Below are positions 55,886 through 64,000 of a stretch of DNA of 64,000 bases, one piece after another. The position numbers and the translations under genes are program-made. The stretch is from Toxorhynchites rutilus septentrionalis. Lineage: Eukaryota; Arthropoda; Insecta; Diptera; Culicidae. Location of the stretch: the NCBI RefSeq assembly GCF_029784135.1, contig NC_073744.1:70978593-71042592 (forward strand), written 5' to 3'. A model generated the notes under the pieces. The model saw only the letters and a list, made by a program, of their open reading frames with translations, did not search any database and had not been told where the DNA came from. The number at the start of each line of letters is the position of its first letter. Position 1 is the stretch's first letter.

Positions 55886-56650
55886 GCCGAATGTTTGAAT
55901 TTGCGGTTTCAGTTGTTAAATGGTTTATGCCTGCAAGTAAAACACCGGTGTTATTGTTGTTCGGTTGTCGTACCCTTTGACAACTAAGTTGTGTCATTGT
56001 GCCGGACTATTAACTGTATAATTATTTTTTTAATTTTTTGATTTAGAAGCGGAGATTGTCGATTAGATATAAATTTCACACTTTTATTATAATACATACT
56101 ATCGTTTAGTTTTTAGGACCACGTAAATGTTAGCATTGTTAAGGCGGTATTATAGTGTAAAGACACAAATTTTAGACAAATATAACAAAGAATAATTTTT
56201 GATTCTTCATATAATTATTTGTTTATTTATCCTTTTCAACAATACAACAAGAACTAAACGGAGAAATATATATTCAAAATTAGAATGGTTACAAACAGGT
56301 AAAGTGAGGGGGTTCAAAAAAGTTCTGCCATGGCCCAGCACTTCTGATTATCCGAAACGAAAAAAAACGAACATATTCTGAATCAGTAAAGATGCCGCTA
56401 TCGCATAAACTTCGGACGGGTAAAAAAATCATTTTTGACAAAAAGGCGGCCGTTTGCATTTTTTCAAGTGTTTATGAAATTTTTAGGAAAATTGGAAAAT
56501 TAAAAAAAAATATTAATTTGTATTTTTTTTAGAATATTTTTTAAATAAATAAATTTTTATTTTTCTAAAATTCAGAAATATGAAGAAAAATCGTTTTTTT
56601 TCAAATTGTTTGTACTTGGTAAGTTTAAAAGTCAACTTTAACAAAAATGC
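55886..56650. other. AT-rich stretch, nothing recognised
   Basis: No feature could be supported. ATACATACTATCGTT (56096) recurs near 58760. Confidence 0.35.
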
Positions 56651-56840
56651 ATCTTTTTTTTTTATTTATGTTTATTTTTTCTCGACAGGAATTTAGAACT
56701 GGAATTTAGATTAGCGTTGGCTTGACGGGTCACGACTCTATTGTAACAAAGGAAAAATAAGTTTATGAATAACGTTAATAATAAAAATAATGGTAGTTAC
56801 AAACCAGTCACTCGTGGTTGGCTCGAGTTTAGCTTCAATG
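56651..56840 (-). mobile_element. 3' tail of a non-LTR element
   Basis: On the minus strand CTCGAGCCAACCACGAGTGA leads to a tail AATAAACATAAATAAAAAA. It resembles the insertion at 50206 in its CTCGAG-flanked motif and A-rich tail, probably the same family. Confidence 0.45.
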
Positions 56841-58833
56841 TAATTTAGTATAATATAATTCCAAAACACAGCCAACAGTGGAAGTATTGAATAGTACATG
56901 AGATGAACCAGCCTAAGGCTGAAAATCTCTCTAATAAAGACAAAAAAAAATTTATTAGTAGAGACACCAACTCATATTCCTTCTCTTTCCTTAAGATTTT
57001 TTTTCCATAATTCAAAAACAGTGGATCGTGTTCCTCGGCAACATTAGGAAGAGTGGAAAAGAAGTAAGAGTAGTAAGAAGTTTGTAATGTTCCGTTCTTA
57101 AAAGCCGTGGACGGAAGAGACATGGCGACAAAATATGAAAATTAAACTAACGAAACCCAGTCTGATAAAAAAGGAAGTAACTGCCTCGACCTCACATATC
57201 AATAATTCACGTCGCACTTTGTATAGCTTGTTATTCTTTAATTTGGACGGATTTAAAATTCCACCATAGAACGCGTAGTATGGAAGAATTTCACCGAGAC
57301 CCGATGGCACAAAAATAAGAGTAGTATGCACGTAGCAGCGAATATTTCATAGCTGCCCATCGTTCCCCATGCATTGCCGTACAAACCCATTAATTATGCA
57401 TCAATCCCAATTCCGGTTTTCTTTTTTTGTTATTGCAACTCCTAACGAGAATTGCAGCAGCACAAAGTCATTGAATTTTTATTCCCTTTACATAAGTTGG
57501 GGGGAGAAACGCAAACTTCGTGTTGTAAAGCAACTTACTAATTTGATTTTGGAATTGGTTGCTCAAGGTAAAACGCACAAAAGTTTATGAGCCACATTCA
57601 CCCAGCCATTTAGGAGGTTTAGGGAGTTTTTTACCTCTTACATTAATTTAATTTCAATATGATTCGATGATTTGTTCCCAGTGCAGCAGTTCTCTTCAGC
57701 TAATACAGAATTATGTACCAATGTCGATATTTAATTTTCTCCACGCAAAGTAATGGATGTTTTTGAGGGGATACAAAATTAAAAATTGGCAAACAATTTT
57801 TGGATATGTGCGTTATTTCGATATATGTCATTTGTTATGTTTTAAGTTTGATAAGCATGAATCACCATTAACCACTATGAACAGACCGGCATCCGGACAA
57901 CCCTTGCAAATTGTGGACCGTAGTTCAATTCAAAAAACTCATCGCGATCTTCACCTGAAAATTTTGTTTATGGGCAGTCTTCGGAATGCAACGCGATGCT
58001 TATGTGTAACAAGTTTTTTTACTCAATTGAGCTCTCACTCCTTGTATACACATGCGCTCTGGCGAATGAGCACTCTCCGAAACACAAATCAAATGTTTTG
58101 TTCTCAGCACCGCTTTTACACAAAGTTTTGCCCCGTGTTTTACGCCGTATTTCTATACCTGTTTTACACCGCGTTTGCTTTCACTGTTGAGTTATTTTTC
58201 TTCACGCAAGCGCATACGGTTGGTATGGAGGCGCGCTGTTGTTTTTGTGCTTTGCTTAGAACGAGCAAAGACAAAGCGGACGCTAGAATTTGAAATGCGG
58301 CGCGCATCACACAAGGGAGAAGCGATGTTTAGTATCTGAATACTGCGTACCAAGAGAGAATACGAACAGAACTCCCACATTGAAAGTGAAGAAAACCCTC
58401 GTGTCATTGTCGGAACACCGTTGCATCCTGAAAAAATCACTGTTTTATGTGCTTCACAGGACGGTGGAATCATTAGCCTGTGTATATGGCGGCCAGAGCA
58501 TAACAGTTCATGGTGTCCGCTACAGGCAATGTTACCATAGTGTTATCTGTATATCATTGTAGAGAAAAATCTGTTTTATTAGCATGAAAAATAAACTCAT
58601 TTATTTTCTACAAAATATTAAATTAACTTACTAGCTTCACATTTAATTTAGTAACTACAAACACCACATTTGCTGTAAATGCACATTTACATGTACAAAC
58701 CTCGAATCACCCGGGTGTTTGATGATGCACATACATAATATTTCTTAATTTAGATTACATACTATCGTTCAATAAAATTTTCGATCTGCCGCCACGATGT
58801 TCAATCAAATTAAGATTGCGACTAGTTAAGATA
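56841..58833. other. Stretch with weak open frames only
   Basis: On the minus strand a 35-codon frame at 57253-57360 begins MGSYEIFAATCILLLFLCH, a hydrophobic start like a membrane anchor, but stops soon; 57098-57331 overlaps it in another frame. The 178-codon plus-strand frame at 57757-58293 has irregular composition and no domain. From 58620 the DNA may be the 3' region of the gypsy element G2, but no LTR was identified. Confidence 0.25.
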
Positions 58834-60918
58834 TCACGAACTGACATGCGTGAATGTTATGAAAGTGTGACTGACTCTGTCTATTATCTCTCTGGCTGCA
58901 TTGGATGCTTTTTGTAGCTTATATTGCAGTTCTTTATGATAATCATCTATATTATATATTGGTTCAATGTATGATGCTGTATTTAAATTTTGAGGTACGG
59001 TTGCATTTGTTCCAAAGATTAATTCATAAGGTGTGTAAGCAAAGTCAGTATGGGGTGTTGTGTTGTAACAAAAAGCATAATAAGGCAACCATTCATCCCA
59101 GTCACTATGTGCTTGGTTGATAAATTGCCTTACGTACTCGTTGAGACAACGATGGTTTCGTTCTAGACCTCCTATAGTTTGAGGGTGGTATGGTGTAGAA
59201 AAATTGTGTTGCAGTTTCAATAGTGCAGACAGGTTTTCGAATAATTCATTCTTATATTCGGTTCCTTGATCAGTTTGAACTGTTTTGGGAATTCCGTAGA
59301 TGAGAATACAATTTTCGACAAATGCTCGCGCTATTGTTGTTGCTTGTTTATCAACTATTGGTTTAATAATGACATATTTCGATAAATTGCATTGTATAGT
59401 GAGTGCGTACCTGTTTCCAGAATTGGATCTATTAAAGGGGCCAATTGTGTCAATAGATACACAATCGAATGGTTTTTGGGGTGTTCTAATTTCGGTAAAT
59501 TTTTCATTGGTGTGGATTGTATGTTTGTTTTGTCTGCATTGTATACAGTTTCTTACATAGTTTCTCACGTCGTGTTTCATATTCTTCCATGTGTAGAGTC
59601 TACTTAGCTTTTTGTATAGTCTGTTAATTCCAATGTGTCCTCCGGTTGGAGTGTCATGATTATTTATCAGGATTTCTTTAAATTCATCTGAGTTCTGTAT
59701 CACACGCTTGGGTGTGTACAATACTATTTGCAAGTCTTTTAGCACGTAGTTACAGCTTTTCTTGAAAATCTGTACATTGCATATTTGGAATATAATGCTT
59801 GATAGCGCTAGAGCTATCGCACTAATTCTCAATTTTTTGGCCATATTTTCTACTTGTTTCAATACTTTTCCTAGGTTTTCTTCATTATTGCTTGCAATTT
59901 TTATTCTTGTCGACATTAATTCTTTTGTACCTGATTTCTTTGTTAGTGCGCACTTAATTTCATGACTTCCTTGATTATTTATGTTTTCGCTAGCATTTGT
60001 TCCGTTCGTCTCCAATACGCGTCCGAATTGGAGTTTTGGTAAGTTATACCATTCGTTTAATTCGACTGCTTCGTATGCTTTGAGTTGATCAGGCTCATTG
60101 CTTACGACAGCAGTGGTTCGTTTTTCTGTTTCATTTTTATTTTCGTTCAACTTTCTGGTCATTCCTCTTGTCTGTACCGCTAAAATGTTAATTGATTTCA
60201 GCGTTTCTGAATTTATACTAACCCTTGATAGTGCATCTGCTGCAACATTCAATTTACCCTGTACGTATTGTACCTCAAAATTGAACTCTTCCAGGTCGAG
60301 TCTCATTCTTGTTAGTTTTGATGACGGATTTTTCATTGAAAACAGGTAAACCAATGGTCTATGGTCTGTTTTCACAGTGAATTTTCTGCCGTATAAATAT
60401 GGCCTGAAAAAGGTAATGACCCAGTGAATTGCTGTTAATTCCTGTTCTATTGTCGATTTATTAGCTTCTCCTTTAGTAAAAGCTTTACTGGCATACGCGA
60501 TTGGTAGTTCTACTCCATCGTGGGTTTGTGCTAGGACTGCACCACATGCAGTTTTTGATGCATCTGTAATTAGGATAAATTCCCGCGTGAAATCAGGAAA
60601 TTGTAGAATATTTGGAGACACCAAAGCATTTTTTAGCTTTTCGAACGCATTTTGGCATTCGGGTGTCCATTCGAAAGTTGAGTTTTTACGTAGTAGTTTA
60701 TTTAGAGGATGAGCAATATCTGCGAAGTTTTGAATAAATCTTCTGTAGTAATTACAGAATGCGACGAAACGTCTTACTTCGTCCGCGCTGGTGGGTGTGG
60801 GAAAATTCACTACTGCTGAGAATTTTGATTTATCTGGTTGTATTCCAGATGCGGATATATTGTGTCCGAGGTATGTTACGTCGGGTCTAAAAAATGAGCA
60901 TTTTTGCGGGTTTAATTT
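58834..60918 (-). CDS. G2 pol: RT end, RNase H and integrase
   Basis: In the same frame beyond the stop. The RT thumb (FCNYYRRFIQNFADIAHPL), RNase H (LITDASKTACGAV, IEQELTAIHWV, TDHRPLVYLF), the integrase zinc finger (CIQCRQNK) and the core with VSIDTIGPF, TDQGTEYKN and PQTIGGLERNHRCL give all three catalytic acids. The frame closes shortly after the expected end of the core, with no chromodomain. Confidence 0.8.
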   Translation of the reverse strand, partial: KLNPQKCSFFRPDVTYLGHNISASGIQPDKSKFSAVVNFPTPTSADEVRRFVAFCNYYRRFIQNFADIAHPLNKLLRKNSTFEWTPECQNAFEKLKNALVSPNILQFPDFTREFILITDASKTACGAVLAQTHDGVELPIAYASKAFTKGEANKSTIEQELTAIHWVITFFRPYLYGRKFTVKTDHRPLVYLFSMKNPSSKLTRMRLDLEEFNFEVQYVQGKLNVAADALSRVSINSETLKSINILAVQTRGMTRKLNENKNETEKRTTAVVSNEPDQLKAYEAVELNEWYNLPKLQFGRVLETNGTNASENINNQGSHEIKCALTKKSGTKELMSTRIKIASNNEENLGKVLKQVENMAKKLRISAIALALSSIIFQICNVQIFKKSCNYVLKDLQIVLYTPKRVIQNSDEFKEILINNHDTPTGGHIGINRLYKKLSRLYTWKNMKHDVRNYVRNCIQCRQNKHTIHTNEKFTEIRTPQKPFDCVSIDTIGPFNRSNSGNRYALTIQCNLSKYVIIKPIVDKQATTIARAFVENCILIYGIPKTVQTDQGTEYKNELFENLSALLKLQHNFSTPYHPQTIGGLERNHRCLNEYVRQFINQAHSDWDEWLPYYAFCYNTTPHTDFAYTPYELIFGTNATVPQNLNTASYIEPIYNIDDYHKELQYKLQKASNAAREIIDRVSHTFITFTHVSS

Positions 60919-62298
60919 TTAATTAAAATTTCGTAGTTGTTTGAAGACTTTTTCGAGGTTAGTTACATGATGATTAATAGAGCATCCAACTACGATGATA
61001 TCATCAATATATAGGAATGCGCATTCTGGAGGTAGACCACTTAATGCTATGGTCATCATCCTTTGGAAGCTATTCGGTGAGATATTTAATCCAAATGGCA
61101 GTCTGTTGAACTCATAATGACCATTTGATGTTGAAAATGCTGTTAATTGTTTTGATTGCTCATCTAATTCAATTTGATGGAATCCAGACATTAAGTCTAG
61201 GGTTGTGAAATATTTAGCTCTACCAAGATGATCTAGGATTTCATCTATTCGTGGTAAGGGGAATTTATCGGGGGTAATCTTTTTGTTTAGTTGTCGGAAA
61301 TCGACTACTAAACGCCACTTTTTGTCTTGGTTGTTAGACTTTTTGGGGACTAGTAGGATGGGTGAATTATAGGGTGATATTGAATGTTGGATAATTTTGT
61401 TATTTAGCATTTTATTAATTTGTTTATGTATTTCTGAAATTTGGGTCTCTGGGGTTCGGTAATTTTTAATGTAAACGAGTGTATTGTCTTGTAAGTGAAT
61501 TGTTTGTTTGTAAAAGTTATTCGTCGTTAGTATGTCGTCTTGTAATGCGAAAATGTCGTTGTATTCAGTACATAATTTTGTTAATTTTTCTTGAGCTTGT
61601 TGTGGGGTTTGGCTTAAGTTGAGTTCTTCTAGTAGTTTTTCGTGTCTTTTTTGTGTATTTTCAAATTGTGTTGCCTTGATATTATTTATCGTGTATTTTT
61701 CTAAAGGGATAATGGTGGGGGTGAATGATTTAGGGATATGTATTTCTTTACTGTTAGTGTTAATTATCTTGATAAAAGGGAAGTTACGGTTTATTATAGA
61801 ATTGGCGCAGAAAACGCCTGGCTTAATTTCTTGCGAAATGATAACGGAGTCTGTTTGGATTGAGGGTGTTTGGACAGTTTTGATGATTTGACATCGTGCT
61901 GGTATTATGTATTTATCGTCCCAGTTATCTTGTATAGGTATTTCAATATAGTTACTCTCAAATGTAAAGGATAACAACCAAGTTTTCAGACATAAGTTGC
62001 ATTCGTGTTTTGTTAGAAAATCACGGCCTAAAATTCCGTCAGTATGAATAGGAAAATTTTGTGTTACTACTTGGAATTGATGAGGAATTTCTATATTGTT
62101 AATATTTAGAGTTGTATTGGTACTAGCAAGCGTTTCGATTTTCCCATCTGTCACGCCGTTTATCACACATCTATTGTTACTATTCACCAGTTGGTCTCTG
62201 TTTAGTGTGTTTTCTTTTATTAGTGAGATATCTGCTCCTGTATCAATTATCAAAGTGCACGGCTTTCCGCACATGCGCAATCTTAAAGTGACAAACAT
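60919..62298 (-). CDS. G2 pol: protease and reverse transcriptase
   Basis: 459 residues. The protease motif DTGADISLI is at about residues 19-27, with an intact DTG. A linker follows, then RT: WRLVVDFRQLNKKI, TTLDLMSGFHQIEL, FGLNISPNSFQRMM and the catalytic YIDD near residue 430. It ends at TAA 60919-60921, where the frame goes on without a break (KLNPQKCSFFRPDV). That is a single nonsense change compared with the expected continuous pol. The RT copies genomic RNA from a tRNA primer. Confidence 0.85.
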   Translation of the reverse strand: MFVTLRLRMCGKPCTLIIDTGADISLIKENTLNRDQLVNSNNRCVINGVTDGKIETLASTNTTLNINNIEIPHQFQVVTQNFPIHTDGILGRDFLTKHECNLCLKTWLLSFTFESNYIEIPIQDNWDDKYIIPARCQIIKTVQTPSIQTDSVIISQEIKPGVFCANSIINRNFPFIKIINTNSKEIHIPKSFTPTIIPLEKYTINNIKATQFENTQKRHEKLLEELNLSQTPQQAQEKLTKLCTEYNDIFALQDDILTTNNFYKQTIHLQDNTLVYIKNYRTPETQISEIHKQINKMLNNKIIQHSISPYNSPILLVPKKSNNQDKKWRLVVDFRQLNKKITPDKFPLPRIDEILDHLGRAKYFTTLDLMSGFHQIELDEQSKQLTAFSTSNGHYEFNRLPFGLNISPNSFQRMMTIALSGLPPECAFLYIDDIIVVGCSINHHVTNLEKVFKQLRNFN

Positions 62299-62327
62299 AG
62301 AGCATGTTAAGTTTATGTTATAGATGT

Positions 62328-63611
62328 TTATTGATTGTTTTGGAACGTTAGTTCTCTTATCGTGTTTGCCTCCTGTTCTTGCTCCGGTACGGGCTGGAGG
62401 TTGCCCGCCGGGGGTCCTAAGCTTCCCGCGACGCGCACAAAATGTGTGGCCCGGTGCGGATTGTTGTTTCCGCGCTGTCCCCTAAAGTTTTGATTTCTTG
62501 AATAATTTGCTTGGTTATTTTGGTGGCTGGGTGTTTGGCGATTGAAATTCTGCCTTTGTTGCCCAAAATTTTGTCGATAATTTCCTGCTTGATTGAAATT
62601 ATGTTGCCCATAATTCTGACGATAATTTCCTCTTTGGCTGAAATTATGCTGGTTTCGGCCTCTATTAGCGAAACTAGTATTCGGGTGACGATAATTATTA
62701 CCGGGATTTATGTTTTGATTTGACCCCGAATAGGTGAATATTGATGTGCTGGGGTTATTAAAATTTTCCTCCAACGCTTTGGTCATGGCGTCGGAGTAAG
62801 AGTTAAAAGATCCAGCCCTTATTATAAGGGAGGTTTTTTCGTTTCTTAACCCTGCAGCCAAAAATTTGATGCCTTCTTTTGTTGCCATTGCTGTAGCAAC
62901 TTTAGACGGGATCTCTTTCGCAATGTAGGCAGTTTCGAGATTAAATACTAATTTTTCTAGTTCTAAACAGAATGATTCGATGTTACCGTTTTGCTTGAGG
63001 TTAGCCATTTTTGCTAACACTTGTTCTGGTGGACATGTGGTGATTTTACTTTTTATTGTTTTAATAATATCACTTACGGATTGAGGCGTCTCGGCGAAAG
63101 CATTTCTCGCCTTGCCCTCTAATTTGGTTAAAACGACATTAATTATTGTGGCCTTGTTTTCTGCCGTTTCTAACGTCTTAACTAGATTCAATGCGTCGGT
63201 GAAGGCCTTTAATTTATCCACGTTTCCATCGAATTGTGGTACAATCGAGGATGTGGTTTTGATTATTTCTAAAATATTTGCCATTTTTGCTCTCTTGGCT
63301 ACTGTAATCGCGAATAATATGGCTAGGGACGCTTCCCTGAAAGATCGTGGTTTACCCCTTTCAATTGTAACTTTGATTGAGTTTAGTAAAGAATTTGCTT
63401 TTTCGACTTTTTCGACTATGTCGGTGTTATAGTTAGTGTCGAGAAAGTTTGATGCTAGTTTCCTTATGTATCTCACTAGCGTTTCGGCTTCGAAAAGACG
63501 CTTTTGTAAAGTGGACTTCCTCAAGTTTTTGACGTGTTCGTTATTAATTATCGAATAAATCTGCTCCAATTTATGCAAATTTGATTGGATGCGGCTAGTG
63601 ATTTCCTCCAT
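62328..63611 (-). CDS. G2 gag
   Basis: 427 residues from ATG to stop, uninterrupted. Residues 1-290 are helical, capsid-like. Residues 290-390 are rich in Asn, Gln, Arg and Gly with a repeated RQNFGQ or HNFNQ pattern, a putative nucleic-acid-binding tail. There is no CCHC zinc knuckle, as in the gag of the Drosophila 17.6/297 group. Pol starts 30 bp downstream in a different frame, so a frameshift or reinitiation would be needed to express it. The product packages element RNA in virus-like particles. Confidence 0.8.
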   Translation of the reverse strand: MEEITSRIQSNLHKLEQIYSIINNEHVKNLRKSTLQKRLFEAETLVRYIRKLASNFLDTNYNTDIVEKVEKANSLLNSIKVTIERGKPRSFREASLAILFAITVAKRAKMANILEIIKTTSSIVPQFDGNVDKLKAFTDALNLVKTLETAENKATIINVVLTKLEGKARNAFAETPQSVSDIIKTIKSKITTCPPEQVLAKMANLKQNGNIESFCLELEKLVFNLETAYIAKEIPSKVATAMATKEGIKFLAAGLRNEKTSLIIRAGSFNSYSDAMTKALEENFNNPSTSIFTYSGSNQNINPGNNYRHPNTSFANRGRNQHNFSQRGNYRQNYGQHNFNQAGNYRQNFGQQRQNFNRQTPSHQNNQANYSRNQNFRGQRGNNNPHRATHFVRVAGSLGPPAGNLQPVPEQEQEANTIRELTFQNNQ

Positions 63612-63661
63612 TCAAGAAAAGAAAAATGCTTGTTTTTGTTGTTAGGTTTTATTCGGTTTAT

Positions 63662-63898
63662 CTATACATTGTCAGATACTGCTGCGTGAGCCTTAACTGC
63701 TTTCATGGCATGTTTATTCATGCATCCCTGGTAGGCTTTGTATGTTTTTGCTACTAGTAATAGTATAGTTATTGCCAATATGACGCAAATGATGGCTCCT
63801 TGGGCCTCGTGGACAGTGCTATGATTGTCAAGGTGATTAAGTATTTGGACTTGCGCGTCGCCCGTGTTAGCGACTGGTTTTGTACTAAATAGTCCCAT
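63662..63898 (-). CDS. Small putative myristoylated membrane protein upstream of G2 gag
   Basis: 78 residues, ATG to stop, 50 bp before the gag start on the same strand. MGLFSTKP fits an N-myristoylation signal (Gly2, Ser5/Thr6). Residues about 34-52 (GAIICVILAITILLLVAK) form one membrane segment, followed by a basic tail (KTYKAYQ, NKHAMKAVKAH). No database-known domain is recalled. It may be an accessory gene of the element, or a host piece carried in its leader. The open frame alone is weak evidence. Its placement and complete topology make it worth listing. Confidence 0.5.
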   Translation of the reverse strand: MGLFSTKPVANTGDAQVQILNHLDNHSTVHEAQGAIICVILAITILLLVAKTYKAYQGCMNKHAMKAVKAHAAVSDNV

Positions 63899-63900
63899 TT

Positions 63901-64000
63901 GAATTACTACTAATGCACCAATTAAGCCAGAAAGAATGTATATACTTAAAAATTTTTTTTTTTTTTTTTCTTCTTGGTCCCTTACTACAACCTAAATCTG
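63901..64000. other. G2 leader side, AT-rich end of window
   Basis: A run of T (63950-63967) is the only feature. The G2 5' LTR would lie beyond the window edge. Confidence 0.4.

Larger units (their letters stand above)
58834..63900 (-). mobile_element. Ty3/gypsy LTR retrotransposon G2, minus strand, incomplete in window
   Basis: In minus-strand order: a small membrane-protein frame (63662-63898), gag (62328-63611) and a pol that reads protease, RT, RNase H and integrase (58834-62298), with one stop. The 5' LTR must lie beyond the window. No 3' LTR was recognised below 58834. Gag and pol are otherwise open, so G2 is younger than G1 or has been under selection more recently. Confidence 0.85.

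Noticed and set aside
57757..58293. 178-codon open frame as a gene
   Set aside because: Irregular composition, no domain, no promoter or splice context.

Overview
This window looks like transposon-dense intergenic DNA from an insect, most likely a culicine mosquito such as Aedes. I infer this from the crowd of element types typical of large mosquito genomes: BEL/Pao, Ty3/gypsy and copia LTR elements, Jockey- and I-type non-LTR elements, tRNA-derived SINEs, mariner, Tc1 and hAT relics and many MITEs. No intact host gene was recognised. Host-like traces are decayed histone H1 pieces, a duplicated gene fragment near 21 kb, and a few unrecognised open frames.

Layout. 0-1.1 kb: 3' end of a non-LTR reverse transcriptase with a TAAA-type tail. 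1.8-2.2 kb: tRNA-derived SINE, with a second copy at 54.7 kb. 2.8-8.0 kb: two copies of a 258-bp TA-flanked MITE; the second is split by three further insertions, one being a 3.45-kb near-perfect palindrome carrying histone H1 debris. 8.6-9.7 kb: TA-flanked MITE with a SINE inside. 11.1-20.6 kb: H1 pseudogene, pieces of I-type non-LTR elements, and elements A, B and C, which share end motifs and a roughly 310-bp segment with a TATA box and initiator but differ inside. 20.9-21.8 kb: tandemly duplicated gene fragment. 22.5-23.1 kb: TA-flanked MITE. 25.1-25.6 kb: mariner and Tc1 relics.

25.7-43.7 kb is one Ty3/gypsy element with matching LTRs and a CACTC target duplication. It is inflated to 18 kb by nested insertions: element D and a Jockey-like ORF1 piece in the leader, a MITE in gag, a 7.07-kb BEL/Pao element in the integrase (616-bp LTRs with three differences, GAGAT duplication), and an apparent 443-bp solo LTR further into the integrase. 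44-58 kb: copia scrap, unrecognised frames, a 1.2-kb mariner with perfect terminal repeats but a broken gene, a hAT relic, a second fold-back, a SINE and AT-rich DNA. 58.8-63.9 kb, minus strand: a second Ty3/gypsy element with intact gag, a pol broken by one stop, and upstream of gag a small predicted membrane protein.

The genes do not form a pathway. The main value of the window is a readable insertion history: several target duplications are exact, and paired copies give empty-site references. The most unusual observations are the element family that shares an H1-associated core promoter with exchangeable interiors, the 3.45-kb palindrome, the PHD finger in the Pao gag, and the small membrane protein beside the second gypsy element. 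Boundaries were read by eye; family assignments rest on motif recognition, not database searches.
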